This document shows, piece by piece, positions 8,391 through 16,749 of a DNA stretch of 64,000 bases (its first letter is position 1; each line of letters starts with the position of its first letter). The notes beneath the pieces are model-generated. The model ran no database searches. It saw nothing but the letters and a program-made list of their open reading frames with translations, and was not told the origin of the DNA. The position numbers were made by a program, and so were the translations under genes. Source of the stretch: JACVRW01 sp040509755 (lineage in GTDB: Bacteria > Actinomycetota > Thermoleophilia > Solirubrobacterales > Thermoleophilaceae); contig JBEVKF010000126.1 in NCBI GenBank assembly GCA_040509755.1, positions 1 to 64,000 on the forward strand, given 5' to 3'.

Positions 8391-9686
8391 ATGGAAAAAG
8401 GCCAACACGGCCGCAGTGAGGGCGTCCGCAACCCGCGCGCGCGCCAGCGCGCGTTCTGCATCTCAGCCGGTCCCGGGCCGGCGGATCTCGCCGAGCTCAA
8501 GGAGCTGCTGCGCACCGCCGGCGTGGCGGTGGCGGGGGAGCTGAGCCAGCGTCGCCCGGCGCCCGATCCCGACCGCTACCTCGGCAAGGGCAAGCTCGCA
8601 GAGCTCAAACAGGCCGTCGAGGAGTCGGGCGCGAACGTCGTGGCCTGCGACGACGAGCTCAAGCCGCGCCAGGAGCGCAACCTCGAGCAGGCGCTCGACG
8701 TGCCCGTCATCGACCGCACGGCGATCATCCTCGACATCTTCGCCGACCACGCCCACTCGGCGGAGGGGAAGCTCCAGGTCGAGCTGGCCCAGCTCGAGTA
8801 CAACCTGGCGCGCATGCGCGGGCTGTGGACGCACCTCGAGCGCCTCGGCGCCGGCCGCATGGATGGCGGCATCGGCACCCGGGGTCCGGGCGAGACGCAG
8901 ATCGAGACCGACCGCCGCCTCGCCCGCGACCGCATCGCGGCGCTCAAGCGGCGGCTGCGCCAAACCAGCGGGACGCGCGACACCATGCGCAAGGAGCGCG
9001 AGCGCGCCGCCCTCCCGACCGTGGCGCTGGCGGGCTACACCAACGCCGGCAAGTCGACGTTGCTGAACGCGCTCACGGGGGCCGAGGTCGGCGTGCGCGA
9101 CCGCCTCTTCCATACCCTCGATCCCACCACGCGCTCATTCGAGATCTCCGGGCGCACCTATCTGCTCACCGACACCGTCGGGTTCATCCGCAAGCTCCCG
9201 CACCAGCTGGTCGAGGCCTTCTCGGCAACGCTGGAAGAGGCGCTCGGCGCCGACCTGATCGTGCACGTGGCCGACGCCTCCGCGTCCGAGGGAGAGCTGA
9301 TCGAGATGATCGCCGCGGTCGACGAGGTCCTCGTCGAGACCGGCGCGGGAGACACGCCGCGCCTGCTCGCCCTCAACAAGGCCGACCTGCGCGATGGGGA
9401 GGGTCGTCGCGGCCTCTCATTCCGCTTCCCGCAGGCGGTGCAGGTGTCGGCGCTGGAGGGCACCGGCCTGGACGAGCTGCGCGACGCCGTCGAGGCGCGC
9501 TTCCTGTCCACGCTCGAGTCGATGGAGCTGCTGGTTCCCTTCGACGAGGGCGGCACTCTCTCGGAGCTGCACGAGCTGGCGGGCGAGCTCGAGCGCACCG
9601 ACACCGCCGAGGGCGTGCGCATCAAGGCGCGCGTGCCGGCATCGGCCGCCCCGCGCTTCGCGCGCTTCTCCGAGAACGGCCGCTAG
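8391..9686 (+). CDS. hflX: GTPase HflX
   Basis: Ribosome-associated GTPase of 431 residues; family members split stalled or hibernating ribosomes. The N-terminal domain has DRYLGKGKLAELK and the Gly-rich loop GGIGTRGPGETQIE. A coiled linker leads to the G domain with G1 GYTNAGKST, G3 DTVGFIRKLP and G4 NKAD. A C-terminal domain of about 80 residues follows. The ATG at 8391 lies 33 bp after the previous gene and sits just behind a TAGACT -10 box. The gene converges on the MazG-like gene. Confidence 0.95.
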   Translation: MEKGQHGRSEGVRNPRARQRAFCISAGPGPADLAELKELLRTAGVAVAGELSQRRPAPDPDRYLGKGKLAELKQAVEESGANVVACDDELKPRQERNLEQALDVPVIDRTAIILDIFADHAHSAEGKLQVELAQLEYNLARMRGLWTHLERLGAGRMDGGIGTRGPGETQIETDRRLARDRIAALKRRLRQTSGTRDTMRKERERAALPTVALAGYTNAGKSTLLNALTGAEVGVRDRLFHTLDPTTRSFEISGRTYLLTDTVGFIRKLPHQLVEAFSATLEEALGADLIVHVADASASEGELIEMIAAVDEVLVETGAGDTPRLLALNKADLRDGEGRRGLSFRFPQAVQVSALEGTGLDELRDAVEARFLSTLESMELLVPFDEGGTLSELHELAGELERTDTAEGVRIKARVPASAAPRFARFSENGR

Positions 9687-9697
9687 TCATCTAGGCC

Positions 9698-10027
9698 TCA
9701 GCGAAAGTCGCCGGAGCCGTGCAGCACGGCGCGTTCGTGGCGCGAACTCAGCTTGTCGAGGTTCGCCTGCGCGATCTCGCCGAGATCGAGCCCGGCCTCC
9801 GTCGCGAGCTGGGCCACGTACCAGAGCACGTCGCCGAGCTCGGCCGCGAGCGCGTCTCGGCGCTCAGGGGTCAGCTCCCCGCCATCGTCTCGGATCGCCT
9901 TCTTTACCTTCTCGGCGGCCTCGCCCGCCTCGCCGCAGAGCCCCAGAGCGGGGTAGGTGAGATTCGAGCCGGCGTCCGGGTAGACGGCGGTGGCGCGGGA
10001 GCGTTGCTGGTAGTCGGAGATACGCAC
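9698..10027 (-). CDS. MazG-like nucleotide pyrophosphohydrolase
   Basis: A single-domain, all-alpha NTP pyrophosphohydrolase of 109 residues, of the short MazG/iMazG type that hydrolyses canonical or damaged (d)NTPs to NMP and PPi. The magnesium-binding pattern is visible as LCGEAGEAAEKVKK (E-x-x-E) and AAELGDVLWYV (E-x-x-D). The GTG start at 10027 lies 6 nt behind a TAGGTT -10 box, a leaderless arrangement. Its stop lies 11 bp from the convergent hflX stop. It is divergent from the STAS gene. The preferred substrate cannot be read from sequence. Confidence 0.85.
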   Translation of the reverse strand: MRISDYQQRSRATAVYPDAGSNLTYPALGLCGEAGEAAEKVKKAIRDDGGELTPERRDALAAELGDVLWYVAQLATEAGLDLGEIAQANLDKLSSRHERAVLHGSGDFR

Positions 10028-10033
10028 GAAGGC

Positions 10034-10039
10034 AACCTA
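10034..10039 (-). promoter_or_regulatory. -10 element TAGGTT for the MazG-like gene
   Basis: Read on the minus strand, TAGGTT is followed by 6 nt and then the GTG start at 10027. There is no ribosome-binding site in between, consistent with a leaderless transcript. Confidence 0.5.
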
Positions 10040-10068
10040 TCGAGTGGCGCGGCAGAACCGGCCGGGTG

Positions 10069-10074
10069 TAGGCT
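10069..10074 (+). promoter_or_regulatory. -10 element TAGGCT for the STAS gene
   Basis: TAGGCT is followed by 8 nt and the GTG at 10083. This spacing favours 10083 over the GTG at 10044 as the start of the STAS protein. Confidence 0.48.
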
Positions 10075-10082
10075 GGCGGCCC

Positions 10083-10439
10083 GTGGTACCGCTTGCCGTG
10101 GAGCGGACGTCGCGCGAGGGCGTCGACATGCTGTCGGTGGAGGGGGAGATCGACATCTTCACCGCCCCTCGGCTGATCTCCGTGTTGAATCAGGCCGTGA
10201 CCGATGCCGTCCACTCGGTTATCGTCGACCTGTCCGCGGTCGGCTTCATGGACTCGACCGGGCTCGCGTTGCTGATCAACGCGCACCGCCGCCTCACGCG
10301 GCGCCAGAAGGGCTTCGCCGTGGTCTGTCCGGCCGGCCCACTGCGTCGAGTCTTCGAGATCACCGACATGGTCGACACGCTTCGTGTCTGCCCGGATCGC
10401 GAGAGCGCGGCCCTGGCAGCGCTTCCCGCGGTGCACTGA
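10083..10439 (+). CDS. STAS-domain anti-sigma factor antagonist
   Basis: A 118-residue SpoIIAA/RsbV-type STAS domain protein. In partner-switching systems the unphosphorylated form binds an anti-sigma kinase and frees a stress sigma factor. The phospho-acceptor region is intact: VDLSAVGFMDSTGLALLINA has the D-S-T/S motif, the Ser being the likely acceptor. The N-terminal strand segment VEGEIDIFTAPRL is also typical. GTG at 10083 is preferred because it sits 8 nt behind TAGGCT; GTG at 10044 would add 13 residues. No kinase or sigma factor partner is next to it. Confidence 0.88.
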   Translation: MVPLAVERTSREGVDMLSVEGEIDIFTAPRLISVLNQAVTDAVHSVIVDLSAVGFMDSTGLALLINAHRRLTRRQKGFAVVCPAGPLRRVFEITDMVDTLRVCPDRESAALAALPAVH

Positions 10440-10476
10440 GCTTCAACTCCAGGCCGGGTGTGCCGATATCTGAGGC

Positions 10477-12210
10477 ATGACCGAGACCCAGGCCGCCGCG
10501 GCGGGGCCGTTCCCCGTGCCCGGACTCACGCCCCCGACCCAGCGAACCGGCGCCAAGCGGCGCATCGGCGACGTGATCGTCATGCTGGGATTCGCCGAGC
10601 GCAAGCTCGTGGAGTCGGTGATCGACAAGGGCCACTCGGACGGCATGCCCCTCGGCCAGTCGCTGATCGAGGCGGACATCGTCGACTCCAACCAGCTTGC
10701 ACACGCGCTCGCCGAGCGCAACGGCCTCGACTTCGTCGACCTCAGCTCCTTCGAGGTGGACAAGGGTGCCGCCAACCTGATCGACGCCGAGAAGGCACGC
10801 CGCTACCAGACGATCCCGATCGCGTTTGTCGGCGAGGGGACCCTGCTCGTGGCGACCGCCGATCCGGCCAACGTGCTCGCTCTCGACGACATCACGATGG
10901 CGACGGGATACGAGGTGCGCCGCGCGGTCGCCTCCCCCGAGGACATCGAGGCGCTCATCAGCCAGATGTCACGGCTCGGGGAGTCGGTCCACGAGATCGA
11001 CGAGGAGGAGGACACCACCACCGCCGAGGTGATCGAGCTTCGCGATCAGGCCGACGAAGCCCCGGTCGTCAAGCTCGTCCACACGATCATCGCCGATGCG
11101 GTCAGGCGGGGGGCCTCCGACATCCACTTCGAACCGCGGGCGGGCGACATGCGCGTGCGCTATCGCGTCGACGGGGTCGTCTTCGACACCACCACGGTGA
11201 CGCGCAACCTCGTCGCCGGCCTGGTATCGCGAGTGAAGATCATGTCCGATCTCGACATCGCGGAGAAGCGTCTTCCCCAGGACGGCCGGATCGGGCTCAC
11301 GGTCGACGGCCACTACGTGGACCTGCGCGTGGCGACCCTGCCCGTCGTTCGCGGCGAGTCGGTCGTCATGCGAATTCTCGACAAGGAGAAGGTCGTGATG
11401 GACCTCGACTTGCTCGGGATGGGCGAGCACGATCGCGAGCGCTTCGAAGGGGTGATCAGCTCGACGCACGGTTCGGTCCTGGTGACCGGGCCCACGGGGT
11501 CGGGCAAGACCACGACCCTGTACGCCGGCCTGACCGAGGTCAACAAGCCCGACAAGACGATCATCACGGTCGAGGACCCGGTCGAGTACGAGCTCGACGG
11601 GGTCAAGCAGGTCCAGGTGAACACCAGGACGGGCCTCACCTTCGCCGCCGGGCTTCGCTCGATGGTGCGCGCCGACCCGGACATCATCATGGTGGGCGAG
11701 GTGCGCGACCGCGAGACCGCTCAGATCGCGATCGAGTCAGCGCTCACCGGTCACCTCGTGCTGACCACGCTTCATACGAACGATGCTCCGCTGGCGGTGG
11801 CCCGGCTGATGGAGATGGGCATTGAGCCCTATCTCGTCGCCTCGGGGGTCGAGTGCATCGTGGCGCAGCGCCTGGCGCGCCGCCTGTGCGACTGCAAGGT
11901 GCCGACGAAACTCACGAAGGAAGCGCTGAACAAGAACGGCTTCGAGATCGCGCGCGGGTTCACGGCCAGCGAGCCGAGCGGCTGTGTGCGCTGTGGCCAC
12001 ACCGGCTACAAGGGGCGCATCGGGATCTACGAGCTGATGCTCGTGACCGAGCAGATTCGCCGGATGATCCTGGAGCGCGCTTCCGCCGACGAGATCCGCG
12101 AAGCCGCACGCTCGGAGGGCATGCGCACGCTGCGCGAGGACGGCATCGAGAAGGTGCGCCGCGGCGTGACCTCGGTGGCCGAGGTGCTGCGCGTGCTCGG
12201 CACGAGCTAG
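10477..12210 (+). CDS. pilB: PilB/GspE-type secretion or pilus assembly ATPase
   Basis: A 577-residue hexameric ATPase of the type IV pilus/type II secretion extension class. An N-terminal GspE/MshEN domain (about residues 28-170) leads to the ATPase core with Walker A GPTGSGKTTT, Asp box VEDPVEYEL, Walker B DPDIIMVGEVRDRETA and His box TGHLVLTTLHTND. A late zinc module has paired Cys (LCDCK, then CVRCGHTGYKGR). All catalytic motifs look intact. It is a solitary copy here: no pilC, pilT, pilM or prepilin gene lies within 10 kb on either side. The ATG at 10477 follows a CGATAT box. It converges on gatD with a 14-bp gap. Confidence 0.92.
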   Translation: MTETQAAAAGPFPVPGLTPPTQRTGAKRRIGDVIVMLGFAERKLVESVIDKGHSDGMPLGQSLIEADIVDSNQLAHALAERNGLDFVDLSSFEVDKGAANLIDAEKARRYQTIPIAFVGEGTLLVATADPANVLALDDITMATGYEVRRAVASPEDIEALISQMSRLGESVHEIDEEEDTTTAEVIELRDQADEAPVVKLVHTIIADAVRRGASDIHFEPRAGDMRVRYRVDGVVFDTTTVTRNLVAGLVSRVKIMSDLDIAEKRLPQDGRIGLTVDGHYVDLRVATLPVVRGESVVMRILDKEKVVMDLDLLGMGEHDRERFEGVISSTHGSVLVTGPTGSGKTTTLYAGLTEVNKPDKTIITVEDPVEYELDGVKQVQVNTRTGLTFAAGLRSMVRADPDIIMVGEVRDRETAQIAIESALTGHLVLTTLHTNDAPLAVARLMEMGIEPYLVASGVECIVAQRLARRLCDCKVPTKLTKEALNKNGFEIARGFTASEPSGCVRCGHTGYKGRIGIYELMLVTEQIRRMILERASADEIREAARSEGMRTLREDGIEKVRRGVTSVAEVLRVLGTS

Positions 12211-12224
12211 GCGGCCAGGGACGC

Positions 12225-12947
12225 TTACACCCCGGCCGCGCGGCGCGCCGACATGTGCGCGGCGTCTTCGAGCTCGTCGTCGCTCAGCGGTTCGAGCTCG
12301 ATTCCGAGGGCGAGCTCGATCAGGCGGTCGGCGAGCCGGATGTTCTTCGGAAGCAACGGCCCGTGCAGATAGGTGCCGATCACGTTGCGGTCCTTGACGC
12401 CCTCGAGGCCGTCGCGCCCGTTGTTGCCGTGTCCCGACAGGACGCGGCCCAGCGGCAGCTCGCCCGGGCCCAGGTAGGTGCGCCCGCCATGATTCTCAAA
12501 GCCCGCGATCGTCATCGGCCCAAAGCCGATGTCGGCCTCGATTGCGCAGTTGCCGATCAGCCGCGGGCCGGGTTCGCGCATGGTCTTCAGGTCGACGAGG
12601 CCGACGCCAGGGAGCTCTTCGCCTCCTACCTCGTAGGAGTGGCCAAGCAGCTGGTAGCCGCCGCAGACGGCGAGCACGACCGCGCCGCGGTCGGCGGCTG
12701 CATGGAGGGCGTCGCGCTTGGTGTTTGCCATGTCGTGCGCGACCGCCGCCTGGTCGCGGTCCTGGCCGCCGCCGATGTAGCAGAGGTCATGGGCGTTGGG
12801 GTCGAGTGGCTGCTCGAGGCTCGCCGCTGCGTGCTCGAAGCCGATCCCGCGCCACTCGCAACGCGCGCGCAGCACGGCGATGTTGCCGCGATCGGCATAG
12901 ATGTTCATCAGCTCGGGATAGAGCGAGCAGACCCTCAGCGCCGGCAT
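12225..12947 (-). CDS. gatD: Lipid II isoglutaminyl synthase, amidotransferase subunit GatD
   Basis: A 240-residue CobB/CobQ-like class I glutamine amidotransferase. It supplies ammonia to MurT for amidation of the alpha-carboxyl of D-Glu in lipid II, giving D-iso-glutamine. The nucleophile Cys lies in VLAVCGGYQLLG and the catalytic His in GTYLHGPLLPKN. The N terminus LRVCSLYPELMNIYADRGNI and the segment GFENHGGRTYLG are typical. ATG at 12947 is chosen. The start overlaps the 3' end of the methyltransferase gene by 13 bp. It is the last gene of a five-gene minus-strand series. The murT gene is one gene upstream, not adjacent. Confidence 0.92.
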   Translation of the reverse strand: MPALRVCSLYPELMNIYADRGNIAVLRARCEWRGIGFEHAAASLEQPLDPNAHDLCYIGGGQDRDQAAVAHDMANTKRDALHAAADRGAVVLAVCGGYQLLGHSYEVGGEELPGVGLVDLKTMREPGPRLIGNCAIEADIGFGPMTIAGFENHGGRTYLGPGELPLGRVLSGHGNNGRDGLEGVKDRNVIGTYLHGPLLPKNIRLADRLIELALGIELEPLSDDELEDAAHMSARRAAGV

Positions 12948-13657
12948 ACCACCACCGTACTTCCGATGTAGGCGGTGGTCTGGCCCACCGCGTGCCTGGC
13001 CGCCGCGAGCAGGCCCTGTGCCCCCGCTTCGCGCTCGAGCTCGTCCGGGCTGAGCGAGTCGAGGCGCTGGGTATGGCGGACCTCCGTCAGCTCCCCGGCG
13101 GGGGACACCTTCTGGCGCAGCCATTCCACCGCGATCCCGCCGGGCTCCGTGCGAACGTCGAGCGCGCGGCTGGAGTAGATCCAGCCCCTGCGCTCGCCGA
13201 CGTCGGGAAGGGGCGGCTCGGCGTCCTCGGCGGGCACCGCTTCGTCGAGATCGGAGATCGCGGCGGCAAAGCTGCCGCCCGGCGACAGGCGCGCCGCGAC
13301 GCCGGCCAGCAGCTCGGCACGCCCCGAAGCTCCGCCCACGATCTGCAGCAGCTGCATGGGGGCGATGATCAGGCCGAACGGATCGCCGGCGGTCAGGGCG
13401 CGGGCATCGCCCGGCAGGCAGGAGACGGTCAGGCCCTCCTCGCCGGCACGCCGCTCGAGCTCGCCGAGGAGGTCCTCATCGGCGTCGAGCGCTGTGACGT
13501 CGTGCCCGTGGCGCGCCAGATCCAGCGTCACCCTGCCGGTGCCGGCGCCGAGGTCCAAGACCGGCCCGTCGGTCTTGCGCGCCATGCGCCGCCAGAGCGG
13601 AAGGTCCGAACCGTAGCCGCCGCACTCGACGTCGTGCCAGATCACCGCGTCGTTCAC
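12935..13657 (-). CDS. Class I SAM-dependent methyltransferase between murT and gatD
   Basis: A 240-residue Rossmann-fold methyltransferase with motif I VLDLGAGTGRVTLD, the acidic end of beta 2 in VTALDADEDLL, and post-I DARAL. The N-terminal segment WHDVECGGYGSDLPLWRRMA is like small-molecule methyltransferases. GTG at 13657 overlaps the murT stop in GTGA, and the 3' end overlaps gatD by 13 bp, so the gene is embedded in the murT-gatD unit. The target is unknown; the location suggests a cell-wall or lipid intermediate, but that is inference. Confidence 0.85.
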   Translation of the reverse strand: MNDAVIWHDVECGGYGSDLPLWRRMARKTDGPVLDLGAGTGRVTLDLARHGHDVTALDADEDLLGELERRAGEEGLTVSCLPGDARALTAGDPFGLIIAPMQLLQIVGGASGRAELLAGVAARLSPGGSFAAAISDLDEAVPAEDAEPPLPDVGERRGWIYSSRALDVRTEPGGIAVEWLRQKVSPAGELTEVRHTQRLDSLSPDELEREAGAQGLLAAARHAVGQTTAYIGSTVVVCRR

Positions 13658-15009
13658 TCCGACCACCGCTTGGCCAGTCCGCGCCGGGCGAGCAGGTCGC
13701 GCAGCTCGAGCAGCGCCGTGTAGGTCGGAAGCGCGTACACCTGCTTGGCCGCGGCCAACCGCACGGCCGTGTCGAGTGAGCGCTCCACGTCGCTGTCGAC
13801 CTCGATCAGGGCGTCGATGCCGGCGTACTTGAGGCGCAGCGCCATCTCCTCGGCCCGCGTGCCGGCGCAGGTCGCGCGGCGCACTCGCCCTGCCAGCACC
13901 TCGAAGTCGGCATCCCAGATCCACGACACGTCGCGCCCGTCGGCCGTACGGTCGTTCAGCGCGAGCCAGAGGTCGAGCTGCTCGTCCTCGAGCGTCAGCG
14001 TTCGCAGCACCTCGTTGGCGCCGGACGGGTTCTTGATCAGCAGGATCGAGAGGAGGTGACCGTCGATGGGGATCGTCTCAACACGCCCGAACGAGCCGCT
14101 GAAGCCCTCGAGCGCCGCGCCGACGGCCGCGAGCGGGACGCCCAGCTGGAGCGCCGTGGCCGCCGCCGCGACGGCGTTGTAGACGTTGTAGAGGCCGGGA
14201 AGGGGGAGGCGGAGCTCGAGCCGGCCCTGCGGCGTGCGCAGGACGACCTGCGAGCCGCGCATGCCGTCCAGGGCCACGGCGGTGGCCGCCACCTGGGGAG
14301 CGGGCCGCTCGCGCCCGCAGTTCGGACACCGGTAGCGCCCCAGGTGGCCGAGGTAGATGGCCTTGTAGGCGTAGGCGGCGCCGCAGTTGCGGCAGTGCTT
14401 CGAGTCGGCCGCGTGCTGCATTCCGGGAAGCGCCTGGGAGTCGTCCTCGACGCCGTAGTAGGTCACGCCCGAGCGACCCCGCCCGAGGTCAGCCACCAGC
14501 GGGTCGTCGGCGTTCAGCACGAAGCCGGCCTTCCCGTCGAGGTCCGCCGCGACCTCCGCCCAGCGGTCGGCCAGCAGGTCGAGCTCGCCGTAGCGATCGA
14601 GCTGGTCGCGAAAGAGGTTGCAGAGCAAGAGCAGCCGCGGCTCGACGTCCTCGGCGACCTTGGCAAGCCAGGCCTCGTCGACCTCGAAGAGCCCGACCTG
14701 GCCCGGCTCGCGCCCGGCGTCGAGCAGCGCCGTGGCCACCCCCCAGGCCATGTTCGATCCCGCTCGGTTGTGGACGACCGCTCGTCCGTCTCGCTCGAGG
14801 CAGGCGGCGATCATTGCGCACGTCGTGGTCTTGCCGTTGGTGGCCGAGACGAGCACCGAGCCCGCCTCCAGCTCGCTCGCCATGCGGGTCAGCGCCGGGG
14901 GGTAGAGCCTCATCAGCGCGCGTCCGGGCGCGGTCGTCCCGCCGGTGCGGCCGGCCCGCCGGCTAACCGCCCGGGCGGCCCGGGCACCCGTGCGGGCCGC
15001 TCGGAACAT
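13654..15009 (-). CDS. murT: Lipid II isoglutaminyl synthase, Mur-ligase subunit MurT
   Basis: ATP-dependent Mur-ligase homologue of 451 residues; it activates the D-Glu alpha-carboxyl of lipid II and receives ammonia from GatD. The ATP loop is VSATNGKTTTC. The MurT-specific zinc ribbon is present as CRNCG and CPNCG about 20 residues apart. The C-terminal DUF1727-type region begins near LLIKNPSGANEVLR and LALNDRTADGRDVSWIWD. ATG at 15009 overlaps the lipid kinase stop by one base (TGATG). The first 30 residues are basic and may contact the membrane. Confidence 0.94.
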   Translation of the reverse strand: MFRAARTGARAARAVSRRAGRTGGTTAPGRALMRLYPPALTRMASELEAGSVLVSATNGKTTTCAMIAACLERDGRAVVHNRAGSNMAWGVATALLDAGREPGQVGLFEVDEAWLAKVAEDVEPRLLLLCNLFRDQLDRYGELDLLADRWAEVAADLDGKAGFVLNADDPLVADLGRGRSGVTYYGVEDDSQALPGMQHAADSKHCRNCGAAYAYKAIYLGHLGRYRCPNCGRERPAPQVAATAVALDGMRGSQVVLRTPQGRLELRLPLPGLYNVYNAVAAAATALQLGVPLAAVGAALEGFSGSFGRVETIPIDGHLLSILLIKNPSGANEVLRTLTLEDEQLDLWLALNDRTADGRDVSWIWDADFEVLAGRVRRATCAGTRAEEMALRLKYAGIDALIEVDSDVERSLDTAVRLAAAKQVYALPTYTALLELRDLLARRGLAKRWSE

Positions 15010-15884
15010 CAGGCGGGAACGATTACGCGCAGGCACCGGGGCTCCACGGTGATCGTGGCCGGGGTGGCGCCGATCGGGTCGCCGTCGGCATAGATGACGA
15101 ACGGGCGGTTCGACGCCACTTCGATTCGCTCCCCGGACAGGAACTCGACGTAGGGCGAGTCGACGTGCTTGCCCTTGAAGACCTTGGGCAGCTCGCGCAT
15201 GAAGGTGAGCTTGGAGGTTTCCTTCGAGAGCATCACGTCGAGCCTGCCGTCGTCGAGCACGGCGTGGGGGAGGATGATCATGCCGCCGCCGTAGGCCTTC
15301 GAGTTGCCGACGGCGACCGTGAAGCCGGTCAGCTCGTGCTCGGTGCCGTCCACGGTCACGGTGAACCGGGCGGGCTTCCAGCCGGCCAGGGCGCGCAGCG
15401 CGGCGTAGACGTAGACGGCGTCGCCCTTGACCCACTTTGCGTCGTTTGCGATCCGGTTGGCGTCGGAGTCGAAGCCGAAGCTCGCGATGCCCATGAACGG
15501 GGTGCCGTCGACATCCGCCACGTCGAGAACCTGTTCCCTTCCCTCCACGGCGCTCCGGGCGGCCTGCGTCGGGTCTGTCGGGACACCGAGCACGCGCGCC
15601 AGGTCGTTGCCGCGCCCGCAGGGGATCAGTGCGAGGGCGGACTCGCGGCCCTTCAGGGCGCCCGCGAGCGGGCGAAGCAGGCCGTCTCCGCTGAGGGCGG
15701 CGACGGTCTCGCCGGCGTCGGCCGCCGTCCGCGCCTCCTCGGCGGCGTGCTCGATGCTGCGGGTGGTCACGGTGCGATGGGGTGCGCCCAGGCGGTCGAG
15801 CTCGGCATGCACGGCCGGGAGTGCCGTCAGCGCCCTGCCCCCGCCCGAGGCCGGGTTGACCAACAGCGCGAAGCGGCGGCTCAC
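15009..15884 (-). CDS. Diacylglycerol kinase catalytic-domain protein
   Basis: A 291-residue DAGK/YegS-type lipid kinase, likely phosphorylating diacylglycerol or a related lipid for recycling. It begins RRFALLVNPASGGGRA, a hallmark of the family. It has GRGNDLARVLG in the nucleotide-binding region and a later GGGMIILPHAVLDDGRLDVML. The usual G-G-D-G-T loop reads SGDGLLRPLAG, a slight departure at the first Gly and at Thr. GTG at 15884 overlaps the stop of the upstream amidotransferase in GTGA. It may supply phosphatidate to CdsA, which is encoded at the far end of the window. Confidence 0.88.
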   Translation of the reverse strand: MSRRFALLVNPASGGGRALTALPAVHAELDRLGAPHRTVTTRSIEHAAEEARTAADAGETVAALSGDGLLRPLAGALKGRESALALIPCGRGNDLARVLGVPTDPTQAARSAVEGREQVLDVADVDGTPFMGIASFGFDSDANRIANDAKWVKGDAVYVYAALRALAGWKPARFTVTVDGTEHELTGFTVAVGNSKAYGGGMIILPHAVLDDGRLDVMLSKETSKLTFMRELPKVFKGKHVDSPYVEFLSGERIEVASNRPFVIYADGDPIGATPATITVEPRCLRVIVPA

Positions 15885-16696
15885 TCGCCCGTCGCTGCCG
15901 CGCGCGCCCGCTCGGCGGCGGCCGCCCCGCGGGCCTCGCCGCGCAGGTGCGCGCTCGTGTCGATCCTGCGGATCTCCGCGCGAGCGAGCAGCTCTTCGCC
16001 GATCAGCCGTTCGGCGTGCGGCTCCTCGAGGTCGTCGGGATCGAGCACCAGCAGTACATCCTGCTGCACGGTGTGCCACTGCTCGGCCGTCACTCGCTCG
16101 GAGGCCACCAGCAGCTGGCCGGGCCGGTGCAGCCAGTGCAGGTCGAAGAGGCCCAGCCGGTAGGCGTAGAGGCGATCGCCGTCAGAGAAGAGGAAGTTGA
16201 GCCCGCTGAACGGCGAGCACTCGACTGTCTTGCGGACGCAGCGGCGGAAGGATTCAATCGGGTCGGCGGCGTCGTAGCCGGCCATCAGGAAGTTGAAGAA
16301 CACCTCCGAATCCGTATCGCCCTTGGGCTCGGCGACGCCTGGTTCCGTGAGCAGGCGCGGGTAGCGCAGGATCGTCCCGTTGTGGCCGAGGGAATAGCTC
16401 CCCAGGCAGAAGGGATGAGTGTTCTCGGCTGACAGCCCGCCCATCGTTGCGCGGCGCACGTGGACGTTGAAGATCCGCCCGCTCATGTTCGTCGCAGCAA
16501 GAAACTCGCCGTCGCCGTGGGCGGCGTGGGGGAAGCGCACGAGCGTCGGGTCGAGGCCGTCGGCGCGCTCGTAGACGGCCATTCCCCACCCGGAGTCGTG
16601 CTCCTCGGACTGGCGGACAAGCGGATTCTCCGCCTCGACCAGCTCATGCCGGATCGAGGCCGGCTCCGCGGCTACGCAGCCGAACACGCGGCACAT
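15881..16696 (-). CDS. Class II glutamine amidotransferase (YafJ/EgtC-like)
   Basis: A 271-residue Ntn-type glutaminase-fold protein that begins MCRVFGCVAAEP, so the nucleophile Cys2 is exposed after Met removal. Family features include GWGMAVYE, RRATMGGLSAENTHPF and SLGHNGTI, followed by GDTDSEVFFNFLM. Such stand-alone domains include EgtC, which hydrolyses gamma-glutamyl compounds, and YafJ of unclear role; nothing here settles which. It is the first gene of the five-gene series leading to gatD. A TAAGGT box lies 9 nt upstream of the ATG at 16696. Confidence 0.87.
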   Translation of the reverse strand: MCRVFGCVAAEPASIRHELVEAENPLVRQSEEHDSGWGMAVYERADGLDPTLVRFPHAAHGDGEFLAATNMSGRIFNVHVRRATMGGLSAENTHPFCLGSYSLGHNGTILRYPRLLTEPGVAEPKGDTDSEVFFNFLMAGYDAADPIESFRRCVRKTVECSPFSGLNFLFSDGDRLYAYRLGLFDLHWLHRPGQLLVASERVTAEQWHTVQQDVLLVLDPDDLEEPHAERLIGEELLARAEIRRIDTSAHLRGEARGAAAAERARAAATGE

Positions 16697-16749
16697 GACG
16701 CCGCAACCTTACCGGGGGCGAGTTTCGGGGCGCCGGGGGTTAGCCCGGC

